Part shown: positions 20,727 to 27,008 of the stretch, one piece after another | Layout of the letters: each line of letters starts with the position of its first letter | Numbering within the stretch: the first letter of the stretch is position 1 | From: a virus | Virus record (IMG/VR): IMGVR_UViG_3300025759_000562 | Span: 1-27,008 of that record | DNA: 27,008 nucleotides | Strand: one strand, 5' to 3' | Made by a program: the position numbers and the translations under genes | The notes under the pieces: generated by a model | What the model saw: only the letters and a program-made list of their open reading frames with translations | The model's database searches: none | What the model was told of the DNA's origin: nothing

Positions 20727-23700
20727 TACTTACAAATTACATCTGTTCTATCCTGCCCAGTCACTCTTTGTCTGAGTGGGGCTAGAGTTTTTCTAGGGGC
20801 TTGTTTTTGCACACCCATTACTTCGCTCACGCTAACTACGGAGTCAGTGTTGACTCTGTCTGTACCGGTTGGGGTTTGTACCCGCTGTACTTTAGTTATC
20901 TCAGACTCTACACCTACGTCGTAGCTCTCCATGATTCTACCCCCAAGAGGATTTAGTTTATAGTATACACCGTCATTCCCCAATCTGTACACTGCCCTCT
21001 CCTCAGTCGCAGTGTTTGCAAACACCCTATATAGGGGGAGCTCAGATATCTTGCCCTTTACCCTCATCGCTCTTAGCAGTGGGGCTTTCATTTTTCTTAC
21101 AGGGATTATTGGGGAACCTCCTGCATATCTAGTACCATGCTGTCTGAGATAGTCTCCCATAAATGCCCCAAAGTAGTTTAAGTCTTCCAGGTTCTGCTCT
21201 TTGTAGAACTCGGAAACAGATTTTGGGAAACGCTCCCCTTGCTGCATCCCTTCTTGCCCATATCTACTATGTCTTGTTTCTAGGAAGAACTCGACTGGTA
21301 TCATGTCTGCGTAAGAGTTGTTGGATACTCTGAACCCATTTACAATAAGAGCGTTTGCGAAGAGATCTTCTACTAGGTTTTGAATCTCTCTGACAGAGTC
21401 TCTGTCACCAGGATTCTCAGCGTACTCTTCTGGGAACTCCATGAGGCGTCTAGCATCTTGGATGATGGAGTCTTTTTCAAATTTACTCATCTTCTGAGAG
21501 GTATCAAACTCCAGTAGCGAGATCCGCTCTGTGCTGTTGTCTTTGTTCTCGGTGAACTTAGCAATGAACTTGTTCTCTTTTAGCTTTGGGTTCTTCGTAG
21601 TAATAGCCCCAAACTGAGTAACTAGATTATCTTGTTTGTTGAGGTATCTAGTTTCTAGGTGGGTACGGCTAAAGAACTCTCTCATCGGGGAACCTGGCCT
21701 AGTTACTACGTGTAGCATTGCTGCTCTACGAAGTTCTTTGAGCTCTTCTGGCCTGACTTGGTCTTTACCCAAAGCCTCCATGTACTGTATCTCCAACTCG
21801 CGCATTGCAGGTGAGAATACCTTAGGCATCAGCTTAGCCCCAAGATCATTGGAGATGGAGTTAAACAGAGCGTTGAATCCCCCAGACATACCGAACGGAC
21901 CATCCTTCTCGAGGAACTGTTCTACTGGGCTAGTGTCTTGGGGTCTGCCGTAGTAGATGCTCTCCCCTCTCATACGAGTATCTGCACTGAATTTGTTTCT
22001 GCGAGACTCGTAGGACTTGAGACTATCTGCACTGTTCATCCCATCCATAGAGTCAGGGGCTATTACCTTGAACATTCTTTGAAGCTCTTGTCCTGCATTT
22101 AGGAACTTCATAAAGTTCGCAGCTGCGACTCTGGGGCTTACACTCCCATTCAAAATAGCTTCTGAGGACATATCAACTGTGCCCTCATCTAATCCGTCTA
22201 GCTTATCCCCTAGTACTTCTTCGAATGCTTTTTTGAATTGGTATACGTTGCCCCCATACTTGCTAAGTACCAAGTCAGTAGCTTCCCTAATAGTGGGGTG
22301 GTTCAAGTAGTAGTGTAGAAGTCTTGTATCCCCAACGTGTGTAATCCAATACAGCTCTACTGGGAGGGTAGCCACATTATCGTTCAAGGTAAACTGATAG
22401 GGCTTATTACCCGCATCTACTGCCGCTGATAGGTACCTAGATATCACCATGTTGATTGGGGTACCAGCATCCTCTCCAGCTGTTTCAGGAGCATATGTTT
22501 GCAGCTTGGTGAATCTCTCCCCATCTATACTGATAGCAGCAGACTCTAATACATTTACAGATCCGTGCTGAGCCACAGAGTGACCTGCTAGAGCGTTAGC
22601 CCACAATCCACGTAGTGCTACCCCCAAAGTATTTCTGATACCTGAGTTGATCTCCCCCATGTAGTCATTGAAGTTTATGGTAGAGTCAAGCCCAAGGCTA
22701 GCTTCTAGTTCTGCTACTATTGATTCCAGAGTAGTTTCATCTAGCGGAGCCAACGTTTCGTTGAAGTGCTGAGGGCTAGATTGTACAGCCTCTATTGTAT
22801 CGTAGATAATATTGTTCAGGATGCTCTCATCCATCCTCTTCATGCTGGTCTCCCCATTAACTAGTGCCTTGTACGGGGGCCTTACTTTGGTTAAGCCTGC
22901 GTCTGTCTTCCGCATCTCTGGGAAGATTAGAATCATCTTGTCGATGTCAAAGTCAGATCCAGTCAGCGTAGTGATTTGACCAGGTACGATAATAGCTTTT
23001 GCGTAGTTGTCTGGGAGTATCTTCTTTACTCTCATCAGTATGGTTGAAGACTTACCTTGGTTTGGGATACGATACCCAATCATCCTACCCTGCTCTGGGG
23101 TTAGTTCTTGCCCCTCTTCAATACCTAGCTTTCTAGCAATATCTGCTCGTACTGCTACCTCCATATGGGACAGTCTAGGACGACCTTTTGAGTCTCGGTC
23201 TGCGGTGTAGAACTCTAGCTCATTTGATTCACCGTATCCCCCAAGGTCAGCTACCTGTACAGCTTCCTGACCAGAGATCTTTTGCTTGAACGCACGGTTA
23301 ACAGCCATACCTAGGACGATGCGCTCTATTTTCTCAAAGTATACTGGGAAGTCCAGAGATAATTCAAATCCAGGTCTACCTGCTGCGTCCTCTATAATCT
23401 GTAGACCTCTGTTATAGTTGTCTGGGAGGTCTCTCTCCATGTTCTCTTCAGTGATAATACGTCGGAGATTTTGGTGGATGTTTTGAAGAGCTTCTTTTCT
23501 AGCCTCTGGGGTCTTAGCTGCGTCTAGTTTTGATATCCCGATCTCATTGTAGAGTCGAGCCATGTCTAGATCAATCTTACGATTGATTGCATCGTGGTAC
23601 AGTTTCTTTAGATCTTCCCCACTAACCTCTTGCTCTTGTGCTGTACCCCCGTCTATTACATACATTGCGTCATCCTTGATATTCGCAAGGGTGTTCTTAC

Positions 23701-26700
23701 GCACCTGTCTGTTGAAGGTTGCTAAGTCACTTTTCTTAGTTGGGATAATTTGTGGGAACCGCAGGGACTTAGACTCCAGTACATTAGTCTGAACGCCGTT
23801 GAGCTTAGCCTCTAGTTCAATAGCTTGTTGAGCAGGATCAGTACTAGCTGTGGCTAGGCTTTCTACATTAGACTTTCTACCCTTCTTAGTACTCTTAAAG
23901 TTGACTACGTCAATAGGTCTAGCCGGGTCCTCCATTCGTCTGCGTAAAGCATCCTTCATTGGATTACCCTCAGTTTCTGCTCTAAGAAGTACAGAGTATG
24001 AGTTCTTGGTTTCATCTGTACTAAGCACCCCATCCACTAACCCTACGTGTTCGTAGAATGGCTTCATTGGGTTCATAGGTACAGCATCCCCAGGTTTAAA
24101 TCCGGTAGGAGTAAACCCTTCTTGGTACTCAAATCTCCCAGTTGCTTCGTAAGCTTTGTATGCCTCTTCCTCTGCTCTACCCCAAGAGCCTAATCCTTGC
24201 TGTATATCTCTGTAGTGCTTTAGTGTGATGAATGACTGCCCGTCAGTTGCCTCCACTCCATCGTTCTGCCTGTAGCTTCTCTCAACTAGCTCTGCTTCTT
24301 TTAGAGCTTGTTCTGTTGTAGCTCCTCTCAGTACTGCTGCTTCGAACGCTGCATCTCTAAGCTCTACTGCTTTGGCGTTTGTACGCTCTATTTGCTGAGG
24401 GGTTAGATCTAAGTGAAAGTCTTCGAGGACCAGCTCAGTAAATTTATTGGGCATACCATAATTTGGTATACCTTCTACTGCAGGTGAGTTTGCTAGATCC
24501 TCTTCTGTAGCTACCTCCAACCCAGGAGTAGTTACGAGCGCCATACGCTTGTAGAAGTCTACTGCGTTTTTGAACTGAGCGATAGGACCTCTAAATACCT
24601 TGGCAAGCTCTAGTCTCCCAACCATATCATCAAAGACGAATGCTTCTGCAAACGCTTTCGATGTGGCTTTATTCTTTTGTATTGGGCGGTTTACTAGTTC
24701 CCCGTTCGCATCCTTTATAGTAAAGAACCCTCTTTCTCCGTAGACTATCCCAAGCCTATCCATCTGGGATACGAGCTCATCGGTCTGACCTTCTAGGTAC
24801 TCTAGAGTGCCCTCCACCATTTCTTCTAGTGCACTGTCTATCTCTTCTACAATGTCTGAGGTAGTGTTATTGTGCCTAGCTTCGATGTAAGTTTGAATGT
24901 GGTTAGACATTCGTGGGTCTAGAGACTGGTTGTTTACCTTGTTTAACTCTCTATTAGATACTGCCCCAGTCCCAAACAGCTGCATGGACTCATCCTTAGC
25001 AGCTTTACCGTTCTTGTAGTAGTTCTCATTGCGGTCGTATACTTCTTGGTTTCGGATACTCCCGTCCCTGCCTACTACCTTCTCTGCCTCTGCAATACGT
25101 ACAAGATCTTGTATGATTAGATCTTTTAGGACCTGTCTCTTCGAGACTACGTCTGTACCAAAGTCCCCACTCTCGTTACTGAATCTAGGTACTGTAACAA
25201 ATATGATGTTGGTACGATCTGCCTGAGTAGGTAGTGCTATCTTCGCCAGCTTAGCATTTCCGTTGTTGTGGTATGCTTGTAGTCGAGCGGTTAGAGATTG
25301 TCTCTCTGCGAAGTTCTCGTAGTCTGCTATATCCCCAAACTCTCGCAGTGCATCCAGTGTCTCTACCTTAAACTCTTTTGCGAATGCATCTGATTCTAGA
25401 GCAGTAAGTAGTGCTGACTGGTGTTCTCTCCCGATACCTGGTTTGTGGAACTTAGAGCTTCTTAGTACGTCTAGGGCATCTTGTCTGATGGTACCTGCTT
25501 TTACATCTCTAGCCCCAGGGGTTTGAAATGCTTCTACCATACGTGATAGGTTGTGTGGTAGATTGATTGGGTGGATAACATTCCCAACCATATTTACAAA
25601 TGCATCCCCCTTGTTGTCTTGGAACATAGGGGCGAACCTAGCTATGTGAGCTATTGCCTGCTTATTTGTTTTGAAGAGGTTGCTAATGGAGGGGACTCCT
25701 TTGTATACTACCTTTTTTCTAACTACGTCTAGATCTACAACTGAGCCATTCAGCATGCTGACTAGTGACTGAGAAGGACGGTCTCCTAGAACTAAGTAGT
25801 TGAACATGTCTGCCCCAGTCAGAAGCATTGCATTACCGTACCTAGATACAGTCTGCCCATTGTTCACTAAGCTTTGTACTGCCCTAGCATGTGCTTCTAG
25901 TGTACCCTCTTTACTCAGGTTGATACCGAGAGTGTGGGTTACAGCTGCATAGCTCATTACGGCTGGGTGCAAACTTCCGTCTGTAGTTGTGGGGTCTACG
26001 TTTGTATATGCTGCCTCAATAGCAACCTTAGCCTCGCTCTTTACAATCTGTACAGTCCCTGGGTTTTTGTAGGATAGTACTCCCTTGTCATTCTTAGTGT
26101 AGACTGCATTTGGGTTAGGGGTATCTCCCTCTATTGCGTTAGCCTCCCATTTAGCTATTGTAGCAGCCTCTACAGAGTTCATGTTAGGGTTTGAGGTAAT
26201 AGCCTTTACGTTACCATCTACAACCCCTACACGCATCATCACAAACTCTCTTGCAGATAGTCCGAATGCTGACCTAAACTGAGCTGCTTGCTTTCTGTCC
26301 ATCTTCTCCATGAACTCGTAGACAGGAGCATATTGCGGTTTGTGCTTAGACAGGTTCTTAAGTCTAAGCTTCATGCTTGGAAAGTTAGGGGCGCCAGAGA
26401 ACTCTTTAGCTAGGTCTCTGTACACTGTATCTGCATCAATGAATGAATCGTACCCCAAGAATGTTTTCTTACCTGAGGGTAGTGTAGATAGCGTTTGACG
26501 AATCTTACCACTCAGCTTCTTTGACGGGTCTTCTTGTAGTGAGCTCTTACCGTAGATCTTTTCCAGAATCTCTTGGTCGTCCTCTACCTCTGTGTACCCA
26601 GCTTCTGTTTGTGTAAGGGTATACCCAGACTCGTTCACTCTACGTTGTAGCAGCTCTCTCCACCCAACAATGTCGTTGTTCTTTGACTTGATGTCTTGCT

Positions 26701-26995
26701 GTAGTCTTTTAGCAGTCTTACCAGCTGTAGAGATACCCCCGTTCCAATAGTGGTAGATGTCAAAGTAAGTCTCTCTTATCCCAGTAGCCCCGTCCTTAGT
26801 GGTAGGGGAACCGTCTTCATCTTTAAGGATGTCTGCAGTAGCCTCTTCGAACTCATCTACCAGAGCGTCGTACTCTTCGTCCGTAGCAGTGTGGTATGCT
26901 TCATTAAGCTTAGACTCTATAGCGTACAGTTCTTTAGCACGCTCTGCACTGACTATTTCCCCTGTAGCCTCTACGATGTATGCATTACGTAGCAT
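20726..26995 (-). CDS. Giant crAss-like virion RNA polymerase (at least 2089 aa; 5' end may be cut off)
   Basis: A protein of at least 2,089 residues with the metal-binding signature of two-barrel RNA polymerases. GYRIPNQGKSS (1307-1317) is followed by IIVP and then GSDFDIDKM (1346-1354; Asp1348, 1350, 1352), numbered from ATG 26995. This parallels bacterial beta-prime, where R-x-PTLH precedes NADFDGDQM. In crAss-like phages a single-chain enzyme of about this size is carried in the virion and transcribes early genes. Gly is replaced by Ile between the second and third Asp. The frame stays open upstream of ATG 26995 to the window edge (codons I-P-T-T), so the true start may be outside. I cannot locate the second barrel. 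Confidence 0.85.
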   Translation of the reverse strand: MLRNAYIVEATGEIVSAERAKELYAIESKLNEAYHTATDEEYDALVDEFEEATADILKDEDGSPTTKDGATGIRETYFDIYHYWNGGISTAGKTAKRLQQDIKSKNNDIVGWRELLQRRVNESGYTLTQTEAGYTEVEDDQEILEKIYGKSSLQEDPSKKLSGKIRQTLSTLPSGKKTFLGYDSFIDADTVYRDLAKEFSGAPNFPSMKLRLKNLSKHKPQYAPVYEFMEKMDRKQAAQFRSAFGLSAREFVMMRVGVVDGNVKAITSNPNMNSVEAATIAKWEANAIEGDTPNPNAVYTKNDKGVLSYKNPGTVQIVKSEAKVAIEAAYTNVDPTTTDGSLHPAVMSYAAVTHTLGINLSKEGTLEAHARAVQSLVNNGQTVSRYGNAMLLTGADMFNYLVLGDRPSQSLVSMLNGSVVDLDVVRKKVVYKGVPSISNLFKTNKQAIAHIARFAPMFQDNKGDAFVNMVGNVIHPINLPHNLSRMVEAFQTPGARDVKAGTIRQDALDVLRSSKFHKPGIGREHQSALLTALESDAFAKEFKVETLDALREFGDIADYENFAERQSLTARLQAYHNNGNAKLAKIALPTQADRTNIIFVTVPRFSNESGDFGTDVVSKRQVLKDLIIQDLVRIAEAEKVVGRDGSIRNQEVYDRNENYYKNGKAAKDESMQLFGTGAVSNRELNKVNNQSLDPRMSNHIQTYIEARHNNTTSDIVEEIDSALEEMVEGTLEYLEGQTDELVSQMDRLGIVYGERGFFTIKDANGELVNRPIQKNKATSKAFAEAFVFDDMVGRLELAKVFRGPIAQFKNAVDFYKRMALVTTPGLEVATEEDLANSPAVEGIPNYGMPNKFTELVLEDFHLDLTPQQIERTNAKAVELRDAAFEAAVLRGATTEQALKEAELVERSYRQNDGVEATDGQSFITLKHYRDIQQGLGSWGRAEEEAYKAYEATGRFEYQEGFTPTGFKPGDAVPMNPMKPFYEHVGLVDGVLSTDETKNSYSVLLRAETEGNPMKDALRRRMEDPARPIDVVNFKSTKKGRKSNVESLATASTDPAQQAIELEAKLNGVQTNVLESKSLRFPQIIPTKKSDLATFNRQVRKNTLANIKDDAMYVIDGGTAQEQEVSGEDLKKLYHDAINRKIDLDMARLYNEIGISKLDAAKTPEARKEALQNIHQNLRRIITEENMERDLPDNYNRGLQIIEDAAGRPGFELSLDFPVYFEKIERIVLGMAVNRAFKQKISGQEAVQVADLGGYGESNELEFYTADRDSKGRPRLSHMEVAVRADIARKLGIEEGQELTPEQGRMIGYRIPNQGKSSTILMRVKKILPDNYAKAIIVPGQITTLTGSDFDIDKMILIFPEMRKTDAGLTKVRPPYKALVNGETSMKRMDESILNNIIYDTIEAVQSSPQHFNETLAPLDETTLESIVAELEASLGLDSTINFNDYMGEINSGIRNTLGVALRGLWANALAGHSVAQHGSVNVLESAAISIDGERFTKLQTYAPETAGEDAGTPINMVISRYLSAAVDAGNKPYQFTLNDNVATLPVELYWITHVGDTRLLHYYLNHPTIREATDLVLSKYGGNVYQFKKAFEEVLGDKLDGLDEGTVDMSSEAILNGSVSPRVAAANFMKFLNAGQELQRMFKVIAPDSMDGMNSADSLKSYESRRNKFSADTRMRGESIYYGRPQDTSPVEQFLEKDGPFGMSGGFNALFNSISNDLGAKLMPKVFSPAMRELEIQYMEALGKDQVRPEELKELRRAAMLHVVTRPGSPMREFFSRTHLETRYLNKQDNLVTQFGAITTKNPKLKENKFIAKFTENKDNSTERISLLEFDTSQKMSKFEKDSIIQDARRLMEFPEEYAENPGDRDSVREIQNLVEDLFANALIVNGFRVSNNSYADMIPVEFFLETRHSRYGQEGMQQGERFPKSVSEFYKEQNLEDLNYFGAFMGDYLRQHGTRYAGGSPIIPVRKMKAPLLRAMRVKGKISELPLYRVFANTATEERAVYRLGNDGVYYKLNPLGGRIMESYDVGVESEITKVQRVQTPTGTDRVNTDSVVSVSEVMGVQKQAPRKTLAPLRQRVTGQDRTDVICK

Positions 26996-27008
26996 TGTAG
27001 TAGGGATA

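Noticed and set aside
16212-26995. Plus-strand frames of 60-105 codons within the giant minus-strand genes
   Set aside because: They are shadows of long minus-strand coding sequence, with low-complexity Ser/Leu-rich products and no start signals.
1-27008. TAG or TGA stop-codon recoding, known in some crAss-like phages
   Set aside because: TAG ends genes at 789, 1099, 1354, 1954, 5069 and 7092, and TGA ends others, in positions that fit compact operons. No gene is broken by in-frame TAG or TGA.

Overview
This window looks like part of a tailed-phage genome of the crAss-like group (Crassvirales), whose hosts are Bacteroidota. Three things point there. A giant minus-strand protein of at least 2,089 residues carries a D-x-D-x-D RNA-polymerase motif (DFDID). 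A second giant protein with a zincin motif lies directly downstream of it. A compact, overlapping replication and repair module runs convergently on the plus strand. Most plus-strand genes lack a clear Shine-Dalgarno sequence, as in Bacteroidota. TAG, TGA and TAA all end genes here, so there is no sign of stop-codon recoding. The assignment rests on gene content and motifs read by eye, not on a database search.

Region 1 (1-2474) is an accessory island. It opens with a DUF2829 gene of the Tad2 (Thoeris anti-defence) type. A small inverted/direct repeat cluster and a CAT-anticodon tRNA (elongator Met or lysidine-type Ile) follow. Then comes a row of very small unknown genes, each introduced by the same 18-bp element, AAACCAATAGAGAGATGA. 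The element contains the start codon of the next gene. In its other two frames it supplies a stop for the previous gene (reading -NQ-stop or -KPIER-stop). There are seven exact copies, one copy with a single change that removes a stop, and one diverged copy at the left edge. This punctuated array is the most unusual structure in the window.

Region 2 (2468-9517) is a tightly overlapping replication/recombination operon. In order it holds: a small basic protein, a stand-alone DnaA domain-IV-like DNA-binding protein, an SF2 (UvsW/XPB-like) helicase, a Myb/SANT-like protein, a possible helicase loader, a DnaB-type helicase core, a Sak4-like RecA-fold ATPase, a small acidic HTH-like protein, a conserved possible ssDNA-binding protein, a TOPRIM primase-like protein, a small protein and a DUF1064-like nuclease. 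It ends in a hairpin terminator whose loop contains the stop codon of the last gene.

Region 3 (9543-16198) is a second plus-strand unit: an unknown small protein, an rIIA-like GHKL ATPase, an rIIB-like protein, a FEN-type 5'-3' exonuclease, an unknown 258-residue protein, uracil-DNA glycosylase and a DUF1599 (nucleotide-modification-associated) protein. It too ends in a terminator with the stop codon in the loop.

Region 4 (16212-26995, minus strand) holds the two giant genes, joined by a TAATG stop/start overlap. The upstream one resembles the crAss-like virion RNA polymerase and may continue past the right edge. The downstream one carries an HEFGH zincin domain and a C-terminal hydrophobic segment. 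Apart from one promoter-like gap around the tRNA, no non-coding stretch longer than about 300 bases exists. Reading the layout together, early accessory and anti-defence genes and the replication/repair genes run rightward, and the virion-delivered transcription machinery runs leftward to meet them.
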